From: Candidatus Rokuibacteriota bacterium
Lineage (GTDB): Bacteria; Methylomirabilota; Methylomirabilia; Rokubacteriales; CSP1-6
Reading direction: 5' to 3'
DNA: 64,000 nt
NCBI GenBank assembly: GCA_003220685.1
Contig: QHTE01000064.1
Location: 1-64,000 of the forward strand
The notes beneath the pieces are model-generated. The model did no database searches. It was not told the DNA's origin and saw nothing but the letters and a program-made list of their open reading frames with translations. Shown one piece after another: positions 1-7,695 of the stretch (position 1 is the stretch's first letter; every line of letters starts with the position of its first letter). Position numbers and translations under genes: made by a program.

Positions 1-119
1 TCCGCCCCCTCGTCCGACAACGAAAGGGTCGCAAGGATCGCGCGAATCGTATCAGGATCCTCAACGGTAGCTATCAAGCGCATTCGTCCGCGCCATACGA
101 AGATCTCAAGCTCAAGAAA
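1..119 (-). pseudogene. C-terminal remnant of an IS91-type (Y2) transposase, runs off the left edge
   Basis: The minus strand reads through to the window edge and contains RMRLIATVEDPDTIRAIL. This closely follows the C-terminal tail of IS91-family transposases, which usually read CGGRMRLIATIEDP..IRKIL. The residues just before it (ELEIFVWRG) look like a damaged version of the Cys-Pro-x-Cys zinc motif that normally precedes this tail, since both cysteines are gone. No start or catalytic tyrosines lie in the window. I read it as a decayed end of a mobile element. The family match is from memory of the motif, and only about 40 codons are available. Confidence 0.5.
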
Positions 120-129
120 TGACCGCGCT

Positions 130-282
130 CGAGATGCGACCGCTGCATCCGTTCCTGGGCGTCGCCTTGCACCTGGCGATCTGGTGATGTGGGACAATCG
201 CTGTGTATTGCGTCGCGGCCGGCCACGGAACGGGAGCCGCTCCCGTCGGGTCGTGCATCGCACGACCGTGGCCGGCGAGGGA
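130..282 (+). pseudogene. Decayed C-terminal fragment of a TauD/TfdA-type dioxygenase
   Basis: The plus-strand frame through 172-282 reads PGDLVMWDNRCVLRRGRP and then VVHRTTVAGE. TauD/TfdA-family Fe(II)/2-oxoglutarate dioxygenases end with GDLVMWDNRCTLHRA followed by RRTT.AGD, so the C-terminal iron-His/Arg region is recognisable. The His that normally follows the DNR motif is Arg here. The frame upstream of PGD does not align well and no stop codon follows the VAGE end. It lies directly upstream of the ribosome-binding site of the next gene and beside the IS91 tail, so this edge looks like an insertion or deletion scar. A second, better preserved TauD-like tail lies at 54411-54557. Confidence 0.5.
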
Positions 283-298
283 GATAGGAGGACACGCT

Positions 299-709
299 AT
301 GCGTCGACGGATCCATGTGAAGGGCCTGGCACTCGGGCTGTGCGCGCTCCTGATGGCGGCGGCGCCGGCCGCCGCGCAGACGTCGGGCAGCGCGGCTGAC
401 CAGAGCGCCGGCTACTCATACGAGAAGAAGCACGAGGCCGTCAGCTACGGCAAGAAGCTCATGAGCGACTTCGACGACAAGATGAAGGATATCGAGGCGC
501 AGATCTCGCGCGACGCGAGTGCCGCCAAGGCCGACGCGCAGCGCCAGCTCAAGGACCTGAAGGCCCAGCGCGCGGAGACGGGCAAGAAGCTCGACGAGTT
601 GGGGCACGCGAGCGCGGAGTCATGGGACGGCATGAAGAAAAGCTTCGTCAGCGCCTACAAGGATCTGCAGCACTCCTACGACAAGGCCGTGGCCAGCTTC
701 AAGCAGTAG
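299..709 (+). CDS. Secreted coiled-coil protein of unknown function
   Basis: The 136-residue product starts with a clear Sec signal peptide (about residues 1-27, ending AAAPAAAQ). A strongly charged, Lys/Asp/Ala-rich helical region follows from about residue 45 to the end, and is likely one long coiled coil. A GATAGGAGG ribosome-binding site lies 7 nt before this ATG and not before the upstream in-frame ATG, which fixes the start. The next gene, a small lipoprotein, starts 10 nt after the stop, so the two probably form an envelope operon. Similar small periplasmic helical proteins are often stress- or envelope-related, but no specific family is claimed here. Confidence 0.75.
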   Translation: MRRRIHVKGLALGLCALLMAAAPAAAQTSGSAADQSAGYSYEKKHEAVSYGKKLMSDFDDKMKDIEAQISRDASAAKADAQRQLKDLKAQRAETGKKLDELGHASAESWDGMKKSFVSAYKDLQHSYDKAVASFKQ

Positions 710-719
710 GAGGATAGCG

Positions 720-872
720 ATGCGAAACCTCGGGCACGTCGTCGTGTCGCTGGGGCTAGGCCTCGCGGTGCTCGCCGGCTGCGAGCAGAAGGGACCGATG
801 GAAAAGGCCGGCAAAGAGATCCAGAAGGCGGGCGAAAAGGCGCCGGACAAGCTCCGGGACGCGACGAAGTAG
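720..872 (+). CDS. Small entericidin-like lipoprotein
   Basis: This 50-residue product begins MRNLGHVVVSLGLGLAVLAG-C, a type II signal peptide with lipobox LAGC and the lipidated Cys at residue 21. The mature part is short, charged and helical (EKAGKEIQKAGEKAPDKL), as in entericidin-like and similar tiny lipoproteins. AGGAGG lies 4-9 nt before the ATG, overlapping the stop of the preceding coiled-coil gene's mRNA, so translation is probably coupled. The job is unknown; anchoring in a membrane leaflet is the safe inference. Confidence 0.75.
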   Translation: MRNLGHVVVSLGLGLAVLAGCEQKGPMEKAGKEIQKAGEKAPDKLRDATK

Positions 873-875
873 CGC

Positions 876-1661
876 CTACGGGCTCTCGATCGGCCGCCCG
901 TGACGGGCGATGAACTCGGGGAAGGCCGCCTCGGCCTTGGCGCCCCGGACCACGTTCGTCGTGTAGTCCCGCTCGTTCGACCACTGCTCCTCCAGGTTGC
1001 AGCCCATGTCGCGGAGCAGAAGCGCCTTCACGCCCAACACCGACTCGCGCTTGTTCCGGGCGATCGTCGTCGCGAGCCACATCGTCTTGGCGCGCAGCTC
1101 CGTGCACGGCACGAGGTGATTGAGGAGCCCGATCCGGTAGGCCTCCTCGGCCTCGACGACGCGCGCCGAGAATAGGAGCTCCTTGGCGATGGGCCAGCCG
1201 ACCTGGTTCGGCAGGGTCCAGGTGCTGTTGATGCGGCCGTAGGCGGAGGCCAGGAAGCGGAAGCTCGCGTGCTCGCAGCCCACCCGCATGTCGAGCGACG
1301 AGGCCAGCACTGCGGCGCCGCCGTAAGCCAACCCGTTCATCATGCCGATGGTGGGCTTGGGGCAGGCACTGATCTCGTAGCTTCCGCGCATGCGCCCGGC
1401 GGTCCGCGCGTCGAGCTCGGCCTGCGTGTAGCGCCGGTCGTCCTCGCGCTGCTCGTGGATGTCGCCACCGGCGGAAAAGGCCCGTTTGCCCGCGCCGGTG
1501 ATCACGATGCACCCGACCTCGTCGTCGGCGCTCATCCGCGCGACCGCCTGGCGCAGCTCGGCGTTCAGCTGCGCGTTCATCGCGTTGAGCTGCTCCGGGC
1601 GATTCAAGGTGAGAATCGCTACCCCTTCGGTCTTCTCGACGAGGACGACCTGGTCTGCCAT
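876..1661 (-). CDS. Enoyl-CoA hydratase/isomerase (crotonase) family protein
   Basis: The 261-residue product is of normal crotonase length. It carries both oxyanion-hole segments: AFSAGGDI (residues 61-69) and MNGLAYGGAAVLA (about 108-120). At the position of the first catalytic Glu of classical enoyl-CoA hydratases (the P-E of the FGLPE-like motif) the sequence is FLASAYGRINS, so the acid seems to be missing. The enzyme may therefore be an isomerase, hydrolase or other crotonase-fold enzyme acting on an acyl-CoA in the cytoplasm. The ATG at 1661 was chosen because GGGAGGGG lies just upstream; the frame continues much further but without homology. Its stop faces the lipoprotein gene, convergently, with 3 nt between them. 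Confidence 0.85.
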   Translation of the reverse strand: MADQVVLVEKTEGVAILTLNRPEQLNAMNAQLNAELRQAVARMSADDEVGCIVITGAGKRAFSAGGDIHEQREDDRRYTQAELDARTAGRMRGSYEISACPKPTIGMMNGLAYGGAAVLASSLDMRVGCEHASFRFLASAYGRINSTWTLPNQVGWPIAKELLFSARVVEAEEAYRIGLLNHLVPCTELRAKTMWLATTIARNKRESVLGVKALLLRDMGCNLEEQWSNERDYTTNVVRGAKAEAAFPEFIARHGRPIESP

Positions 1662-1738
1662 GGACCCCTCCCGTCGTCGCCGCAGGCGACGACGGGAGAG
1701 AGTAGCACACACCGCCGTGGAGCATCCTCGGGCGAGGG

Positions 1739-2359
1739 TCAGTGCGCCGCGGCGGCGGTCTCCGCGGCCTTCTTCTGCAGCCGCTCGCGCAGCGAGCTGT
1801 AGGACTCCATGCGAATCACCCGGTCGAACTGCGTCCGGTAGCTCGCGATGAAGCTGACGCCCTGGACGACGACGTCGTAGATGCGCCATCGTCCGTCGAG
1901 GCGATGCACTCGGTAGTCGAGCGGGATCTCGGTGCCCTGTCGAGTCACCACCTTCGAGCGCACGATGGCCGAGCCGCCCCCCTCGCTCGACTCGCCGAGG
2001 AACACGATCTTCTCGGTCCCGACCGTCTCGACCTGCGCGAGGTAGGCCCGCTCCAGGAGATCCCGGAAGAGCGTGACGAACTCCGCTTGTTCCTCGCGCT
2101 GGAGCGTCTGCCAGTGCCGGGAGAGCGTCCGCCGGGAGATCTCGTCGAAGTCGAACATCTCGCGAACGATCTCGCGGATCTGACCCACGCGGTCGGCGGC
2201 GCCCACGGCGGTGTCGGAACGGCCGGTCTGAACGATCGTCATGAAACGGTCGACCGCCGACTCGACGGCGTCGCGCGGTCCCACGACCGACGCGGCCGGC
2301 GCAGCCTCGGCCATGAGCGAGCTCGCGAGTGCAAGAGCGATAGCGATCCAGGTCGTCAT
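1739..2359 (-). CDS. MlaC/Ttg2D-like phospholipid-binding periplasmic protein
   Basis: The 206-residue protein has an N-terminal signal peptide (roughly residues 1-22) followed by a typical MlaC/Ttg2D domain: paired helices around VGQIREIVREMFDFDEISRRTL and the domain core with FRDLLERAYL, then YRVHRLDGRWRIYDVVVQGVSFIASYRTQF near the end, where WRIYDV.V.GVS is the family hallmark. MlaC shuttles phospholipids between the outer-membrane MlaA complex and the inner-membrane MlaFEDB transporter. None of those partners is nearby, so the gene is an orphan here. It lies 77 nt upstream of the crotonase gene on the same strand, but a shared role is not evident. Confidence 0.85.
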   Translation of the reverse strand: MTTWIAIALALASSLMAEAAPAASVVGPRDAVESAVDRFMTIVQTGRSDTAVGAADRVGQIREIVREMFDFDEISRRTLSRHWQTLQREEQAEFVTLFRDLLERAYLAQVETVGTEKIVFLGESSEGGGSAIVRSKVVTRQGTEIPLDYRVHRLDGRWRIYDVVVQGVSFIASYRTQFDRVIRMESYSSLRERLQKKAAETAAAAH

Positions 2360-2515
2360 CGTCGCCTCCTATTCCACGCTACGGCGCGCCGGTCCGACGA
2401 TGCCATCGGGGGAATCCGCAAGGACGGCCGCGAAAATCACGGACGGCGGGCTGGGGCAGGTCTGCGCCAGCACCGCGACGAGGGGGTGTAGCATACAGCG
2501 CTCGGAGGAGGCAGC

Positions 2516-3394
2516 GTGCTGACCCGTATCGACCACGTCATGATCTGCGTGCCGGACCTCGAGCGCGGCATCGAGGCCTACACGCGCATCGGGTTCGCCA
2601 TCTATCCGGGCGGCGCCCACACCGGGCGCGCGACCCACAACGCGATCGCCTTCCAGCAGGACGACTATCTCGAGCTCTTGAGCCTGCGCGATCGCGACGC
2701 TCCGGTCGCGCCGGGGAGCCCCGACGCGCGGCTCGCGGACTTCCTGGCGCGCGGGGGCGGGTTTCGCTACGTCGCGCTGCAAAGCGACGACCTCGCGGCC
2801 GACGTGGCGGCGATGCGACGGCGCGGCGTCGACGTGAGCGATCCGGCGGCCGGCGCGCGGCGCGCGCCGAGCGGCCAGGAGCTTCGCTGGCTGGCCGCGA
2901 GCCTCGGCGCCGGCAATCCGCTACCCATCTTCTTCGTCCAGCACCTGACGCCGCTCGCGGAGAGGCGGCGGCAGGTGGGGCGGGCCGGCGATCATCCCAA
3001 CGGCGCGCTGCGGCTCGACCGCGTCTACATCGCGGTGCCCGACGTCGGCGCGGCCGGGGAGATCTACGGGCGCGTGCTCGGCATGCCCGTGCCGAAGATC
3101 CAGCGCGGCGCGGTGATCAAGGCCGAGATGACGGTCTTCGATCTCGGACCGACGGGCCTGACCGTCGCGCAGCCGGCCGAGCCCGGTCCTGCCGCCGAGG
3201 CGCTCGCGCGGCGCGGCCCCGGGCCGTTCCAGGTGCTATACCGCACGCGCAGCATGGATGCCGCCGCGCGCTGGATGGAAGGTCACGGCCTGCCCCCTCC
3301 GGTGCGCGGCGTGCGCAACACGGGCGAGCAGGCGATGCTGGTCGGGCCGGAGCAGGCGTGCGGCGCCTACATCGGCTTCGTGGGCCCAGCATAG
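2516..3394 (+). CDS. VOC/glyoxalase-family protein with two domains
   Basis: The 292-residue product opens with LTRIDHVMICVPDLERGI, the start of a glyoxalase/bleomycin-resistance (VOC) fold with a potential metal His at residue 6. A second VOC-like segment starts near RLDRVYIAVPDVGAAGEIY. In the first half FQQDDYLELLSL supplies the usual second metal ligand (Glu). The arrangement resembles the Glyoxalase_3 type, where N-terminal and C-terminal halves each form a VOC module. It starts at GTG, supported by GGAGGAGG about 5 nt upstream. The substrate cannot be read from sequence. It is a lone plus-strand gene between minus-strand genes. Confidence 0.8.
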   Translation: MLTRIDHVMICVPDLERGIEAYTRIGFAIYPGGAHTGRATHNAIAFQQDDYLELLSLRDRDAPVAPGSPDARLADFLARGGGFRYVALQSDDLAADVAAMRRRGVDVSDPAAGARRAPSGQELRWLAASLGAGNPLPIFFVQHLTPLAERRRQVGRAGDHPNGALRLDRVYIAVPDVGAAGEIYGRVLGMPVPKIQRGAVIKAEMTVFDLGPTGLTVAQPAEPGPAAEALARRGPGPFQVLYRTRSMDAAARWMEGHGLPPPVRGVRNTGEQAMLVGPEQACGAYIGFVGPA

Positions 3395-3411
3395 CCTCGT
3401 CCGAGCGGCCG

Positions 3412-3997
3412 CTAGGACAGCAGATCGGCGACGCGAATCGAGCTTCTGGGCGCGACGAGCGGCGTAACGATCTCAGGAGGTCGCGGTGTGGTCACGCTGC
3501 GGTAGCGCCAGCCGTAGGCCGCTTCGGCCGAGGTCTCGGGCTCGCGATGGACCTCGAGGACGTCACGGACCACGTCGACGATCCAGTAGTCGAGAACCCC
3601 GGCGCGAGCATACAGGCCCGCCTCGTATTCGCGGTCGGTGCGATAGGAGCTCTCCGCGATCTCGACGATCAGGACGGCGTGGAAAGGATGCGCGTTTGTA
3701 TGCGCTCGGGTCCGGTCGCACCACGCTGACGTCCGGCTCCGGCTCCGAGTCATCGTCGAGCGCGATCGGCAGTTGCGAACCAATCTGCCAGGTGCCGCCG
3801 AGCGCGTCGCGAAGCGCGGCCGCCACGCGACGAATTGCGGCGGCGTGCCGACTACCCTGCGGCTCTCGAACGACCAGGTGACCGTCGAGCAATTCGAGTC
3901 GCTCGTCTGGCCCGAACACACCAAGCTCGATCAGACGATCGTACTCGACGCGCGTCCAGCGCCGGGTCTTGGGGAGCTGAGTGACCGGGAGCGCCAA
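3412..3997 (-). pseudogene. Uma2-family putative nuclease, broken by a frameshift
   Basis: Two overlapping minus-strand frames together make one Uma2 (DUF820) protein. The first, from a TTG at 3997, contains RRWTRVEYDRLIELGVFGPDERLELLDG and PEPDVSVVRPDP. The second supplies HAVLIVEIAESSYRTDREYE and YARAGVLDYWIVD and ends at 3412. The PD-(D/E)xK-like acidic residues (EPDVSVV and VLIVEIAES) thus sit in different frames. The break lies near 3690-3700, where removing one A from an AAA run would join the frames as AYNAHPFHAV. Uma2 proteins are restriction-endonuclease-fold proteins of unclear function, common in cyanobacteria and GC-rich bacteria. It could be a real pseudogene or a one-base consensus error. 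Confidence 0.75.
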
Positions 3998-4054
3998 CAG
4001 ACTCGCAGGGTAGCGAGCCCCCCGCGTCCCGTCAACGTGCGAGAACCAGCACGC

Positions 4055-4108
4055 CTGTCACTCGCCGGCGGCCGGGCGTAGAATTCCCGCACCCGGGTCC
4101 GCGGGAAT
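4055..4108 (+). promoter_or_regulatory. Candidate promoter with overlapping inverted repeat upstream of the monooxygenase gene at 4123
   Basis: A possible -35 (CTGTCA, 4055-4060) is followed after 18 nt by TAGAAT (4079-4084), five of six matches to a -10 box. Overlapping the -10 is an 8-bp perfect inverted repeat, ATTCCCGC (4083-4090) and GCGGGAAT (4101-4108), whose 10-nt spacer itself contains ACCCGGGT, a perfect palindrome. The right arm ends 2 nt before AAGGAGG. It could be a repressor operator or an mRNA hairpin near the ribosome-binding site. No regulator gene is adjacent. Confidence 0.35.
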
Positions 4109-4122
4109 CAAGGAGGATCGGA

Positions 4123-5208
4123 ATGGACTACGGATTGTTCACGATGCCGTCGCACCCGCCCGAGCGCGACCTGTACGACGGTCACCGATGGGATCTGCAG
4201 CAGCTGCGCTGGGCGGACGAGCTCGGCTTCAGCGAGGCGTGGATCGGCGAGCACCACACGGCGCCCTGGGAGCCGCATCCGGCGCCCGACCTGCTCGTGG
4301 CCCAGGCTCTGATGGAAACGTCGCGCATGCGCATCGGGCCCGGCGGATTCCTCATGCCGTACCACCATCCGGCCGAGCTCGCCCATCGCGTGGCGATGCT
4401 CGATCACCTCGCGCAGGGGCGCCTCAACTTCGGCGTGGCGGCCAGCGGCTTGCCGAGCGACTGGGCGATGTTCAACGTCGACGGCAACTCCGGCCAGCAC
4501 CGCGAGATGACGCGGGAGGCGCTCGACATCATCCTGCGTCTCTGGAGCGACGAGCCGGAGTTCGACCACAAGGGCAAGTACTGGCACGTCACCAAGACGG
4601 GGACGATGCTCGACACGCTCCGCCCGCACATCAAGCCGCTCCAGAAGCCGCACCCGCCGATCGGCGTGGCCGGCGTCAGCAAAGGCTCCGACACCTTGAA
4701 GCTCGCCGGCGAGCGCGGGTTCTGGCCGATGAGCCTGAACCTGAATCCGACCTACGTGGGCAGCCACTGGGAGGCCGTGGAGCAGGGGGCCGCGCGGACC
4801 GGCCGCACGCCGAAGCGCTCGGAGTGGCGGCTCGTGCGCGAGATCTTCATCGCCGACACGGACGCCGAGGCGCTGCGGCTCTCGGCCGGCGGCATGATGG
4901 GCCGCATGATGAAGGAGTATTTCCTGCCGCTGCTCGCGTCCTTTCAGTTCACCGAGTATCTCAAGCACAAGCCGGACGTGCCCGATTCCGACGTGACGCC
5001 CGAGTACTGCGCGCGTCACAACTGGCTGGTTGGCTCACCGGCCACGGTGGCCGAGAAGCTCCACGGCATCTACGAAGAAGTCGGCGGATTCGGCACTCTG
5101 CTGCTGTTCTGCTTCGACTACTCGGAGAACCCGCAGGCGTGGCGCCACTCGCTCGAGCTGCTGGCCAAGGAGGTCATGCCGCGGTTCAAGGGGCTGGTGC
5201 CCAGGTGA
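4123..5208 (+). CDS. LLM-class (luciferase-like) flavin-dependent monooxygenase
   Basis: The 361-residue protein is a full-length bacterial luciferase-like TIM barrel. It shows WADELGFSEAWIGEHH near residues 31-46, MRIGPGGFLMPYHHP and HRVAMLDHLAQGRLNFGVAASG, the segments that bind reduced FMN and phosphate in this family. Such enzymes use FMNH2 and O2 to oxidise small organic molecules or to cleave C-S or C-N bonds; the substrate is not readable. ATG follows AAGGAGG at 6-9 nt. It is one of three paralogous-type monooxygenases in the window (others at 21531 and 31195). It stands alone on this strand behind its own candidate promoter. Confidence 0.9.
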   Translation: MDYGLFTMPSHPPERDLYDGHRWDLQQLRWADELGFSEAWIGEHHTAPWEPHPAPDLLVAQALMETSRMRIGPGGFLMPYHHPAELAHRVAMLDHLAQGRLNFGVAASGLPSDWAMFNVDGNSGQHREMTREALDIILRLWSDEPEFDHKGKYWHVTKTGTMLDTLRPHIKPLQKPHPPIGVAGVSKGSDTLKLAGERGFWPMSLNLNPTYVGSHWEAVEQGAARTGRTPKRSEWRLVREIFIADTDAEALRLSAGGMMGRMMKEYFLPLLASFQFTEYLKHKPDVPDSDVTPEYCARHNWLVGSPATVAEKLHGIYEEVGGFGTLLLFCFDYSENPQAWRHSLELLAKEVMPRFKGLVPR

Positions 5209-5361
5209 CCGCGCGGTCTTGAGATTGACGACGAACTCGAATTCGCGCGGCTGCTCGACCGGGAGATCGGCCGGGCGAGCGCCCTTCAGAACTCGATCGA
5301 CGAAATACGCCATACGACGAAACAGCGCATTCAGGCTGGCGCTGTAGGTCATCAAAGCCGA
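5209..5361 (-). pseudogene. C-terminal remnant of an ABC_sub_bind-type ABC transporter binding protein
   Basis: The otherwise empty gap between two convergent genes reads, on the minus strand, LMTYSASLNALFRRMAYFVD and then [28 protein letters not shown]. This is the recognisable C-terminal region of ABC_sub_bind (PF04392-type) proteins, which typically read [41 protein letters not shown]. The final stretch after NLKTAR is missing: homology stops exactly at the stop codon of the monooxygenase gene. The rest of the gene upstream is also gone, replaced by the CoA-transferase gene, whose last codons it overlaps. About 50 codons of a roughly 330-codon gene remain. Confidence 0.65.
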
Positions 5362-7685
5362 GGGGCGGAGGACAGCTCTCGGATCTGCTCGGGCGTGTAG
5401 CCCAGCAGCGCGCCGAGCACGGCGTCGTTGTCGGACCCGGGGCGGCGGGACCAGTCGCCGAGCCGCCCCGGCGTCCTGGACAGGACGGGCACGATTCCCT
5501 GCATGACGATCTCGCCCGCCTCGCCGTCGGAGCGCCGCACCAGATCGCCCCGGCTCCACAGGTGAGGCTCGCGGACCAGGTCGGCGACCGAGTTGACGAC
5601 GCTCGCGGCAAGCCCGGCCTGGCGCAGGGCGCGTACCGCGTCGTCGGCGACGAGGCCGCCGATCAGCTTAACGGGGGAGATGCCCAGGCGCGCGACCGCC
5701 GTGGCGACATCCGCAGAGTCCGCGGCGGACACTGCGACGAAGCGGCCGTCGACGGCCTCGGTGGTGAAGCTCCACGGATACAGCGGCGCGTCGCCGGCGG
5801 CGCGCTCGCGCCGGATGCCGAGCGCGCTGCGCACCGCGAGGAGATCGCCGGTGAGGCGCAGCGCACACTCGTACATCGCGCTGTCGACGACCTGCCCCTG
5901 ACCGTCGAGATCCCGGCGAAGGAGCGCCGCGACGGTGCCGAGCACGTTGAAGAGCGCGGTCGAATAGTCGCCGGCCGTGACGCCGTCGCGACAGGGCGGC
6001 CGGTCGGGAAAGCCGTTGAGATAGGTCATGCCGCCGAACGCGAGGCCGACCGGGTTGAACGCCGCGCGCGCCGCGTACGGTCCGCTCTGCCCGAAGCCCG
6101 ACGACCTCAGCAGGACGAGTCGGGGATTGACCGCGTGCAGCTCCGCGGGGCCGAGGTTCCACCGCTCGAGCGTGCCCGGGCGGAAGTTCTCGACGATCAC
6201 GTCGCTCACGCGGACCAGCTCCAGGAACACCTCACGGCCCCGCGGGGAGCGTACGTCGAGCGTGACGCTGCGTTTGTTCCGGTTCGTCACCGGGAACCCG
6301 ACACCGCGACTCCCCGGCCCGTCCATCGGCGACGCGCCGGTCGCGGGCAGCTCGACCATGATCACCTCGGCGCCGAAGTCGCCGAGCAGCGTGGCGGCCG
6401 CCGGGCCCGCGAGCCACTGCGATAGATCCAGCACGCGCACCCCGGCCAGAGCTCCGCCGCCCCGGGCGCTCGCCGCACTTGCCTGCGGCTTCGGTCGTGC
6501 CGCGATGCGGTCGACGCTCGCCCGCACGATCGTGGTGTGCTCGCCGAGCCGCGGGGCGCTCTCGGCGTCGCGCGCGCTCGTTCGCGAGAACCGCGGTGTC
6601 GGCGCGGGGGCGAGGAAGTCGCGGCCGGAAGTCGACTTGAGATGCAGAGCGGACCGGCGCGTCTGCACGTGAGCGTCGCCGATGATCTCGTCGACCGAGC
6701 GAACGGCGGTGCCCGCGACACCCGCCTTCATGAACCGCGCCTCCACGTCGACCAGGTCGTGCCTGGCGACCCACGCGCGCACCAGCTCGTCGGCCGCGGC
6801 GCGGTTGGCCAGGCGCACCGCGCTGGTCGCGAACCGGGGATCCTTGACGGCCTCGGGCGCCCCGATCGCCTCACAGAGGCGGGCGAACGGCTGATCGCCG
6901 GCGCCCGAGAGCGCGATGAAGCCACCGTCGCGCGTCGGATAGACATTCGCGGGGACGACCGTCGCCGATTCCGTGCCCATCCGCGAGGCCACCGCCCCCG
7001 TCTTGTGGTGACGGATGACGACGTCCTCCTGCATGCGGAGCGCCGCCTGGTAGAGGCCGATGTCGACGACCTGGCCGTGGCCGCTGCGTCGGGCGTGAAA
7101 GATAGCCATCAGGAGAGCGCCGGCGCCCAGGATCGCCGACCACGCCTCGGCCAGCGGCACCGTCACGGGGATCGGCGGGCGGTCGGGGAATCCCGTCGCG
7201 AACTGCATCCCGGAGAACGCCTGGGCGATGCGGTCGTCGCCGCGCTCGCGGGCCAGCGGGCCCGTCTGACCGAACGGTGAGATGCGCAGAAGCGCCAGAC
7301 ACGCGTTGCTCGCGACGAGCGCGTCGGGAGCCCATCCGGCGGATTCGAGGCGGCCCGGCCCCAGATCCTCGACGAGCGCGTCGGCCGACGCGGCCAGCTT
7401 CGCGAGCCAGGGCTCATGCGTCAGGTCGTCCAGCTCGGCGACGACCGAGTACTTCCCGCGATTTTCCGACTGGAAGTAGAGCGAATCTTCGCCGGCGATG
7501 CCGGGCCCGCGTCGCCGGAGCGGCGATCCGTCGCGCGGCTCGATCTTGATGACCGCGGCGCCCAGGTCGGCCAGCAATCCGCCCGCGAGCTCGCCGGCCA
7601 GGGTCTGCGCCAGCTCGAGCACGACGACGCCCTCGAGCGCGCCGCCGCGGTCGGCGCCCGGCAGTCCGGACGGATCCGCCGTCAC
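5352..7685 (-). CDS. Tandem two-domain CaiB/BaiF (class III) CoA-transferase
   Basis: The 777-residue product is two CoA-transferase family III units in one chain (about residues 15-385 and 412-777), against about 400 residues for a normal single protein. Each half has the family start (GVVVLELAQTLAGELAGGLL; GVRVLDLSQWLAGPAAATLL) and the FGQTGP/FGQSGP motif. The catalytic Asp, which forms the acyl anhydride, is D573 in the second half (VTAGDYSTALF). The aligned site in the first half is Glu180 (VPLAEAWSAIL). The second half is probably the active one and the first may be structural or altered. It starts at GTG 10 nt after the stop of the amidohydrolase gene upstream, so the two likely share a transcript. 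Substrate acyl group unknown. Confidence 0.88.
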   Translation of the reverse strand: MTADPSGLPGADRGGALEGVVVLELAQTLAGELAGGLLADLGAAVIKIEPRDGSPLRRRGPGIAGEDSLYFQSENRGKYSVVAELDDLTHEPWLAKLAASADALVEDLGPGRLESAGWAPDALVASNACLALLRISPFGQTGPLARERGDDRIAQAFSGMQFATGFPDRPPIPVTVPLAEAWSAILGAGALLMAIFHARRSGHGQVVDIGLYQAALRMQEDVVIRHHKTGAVASRMGTESATVVPANVYPTRDGGFIALSGAGDQPFARLCEAIGAPEAVKDPRFATSAVRLANRAAADELVRAWVARHDLVDVEARFMKAGVAGTAVRSVDEIIGDAHVQTRRSALHLKSTSGRDFLAPAPTPRFSRTSARDAESAPRLGEHTTIVRASVDRIAARPKPQASAASARGGGALAGVRVLDLSQWLAGPAAATLLGDFGAEVIMVELPATGASPMDGPGSRGVGFPVTNRNKRSVTLDVRSPRGREVFLELVRVSDVIVENFRPGTLERWNLGPAELHAVNPRLVLLRSSGFGQSGPYAARAAFNPVGLAFGGMTYLNGFPDRPPCRDGVTAGDYSTALFNVLGTVAALLRRDLDGQGQVVDSAMYECALRLTGDLLAVRSALGIRRERAAGDAPLYPWSFTTEAVDGRFVAVSAADSADVATAVARLGISPVKLIGGLVADDAVRALRQAGLAASVVNSVADLVREPHLWSRGDLVRRSDGEAGEIVMQGIVPVLSRTPGRLGDWSRRPGSDNDAVLGALLGYTPEQIRELSSAPRL

Positions 7686-7695
7686 GATCGGCTCG

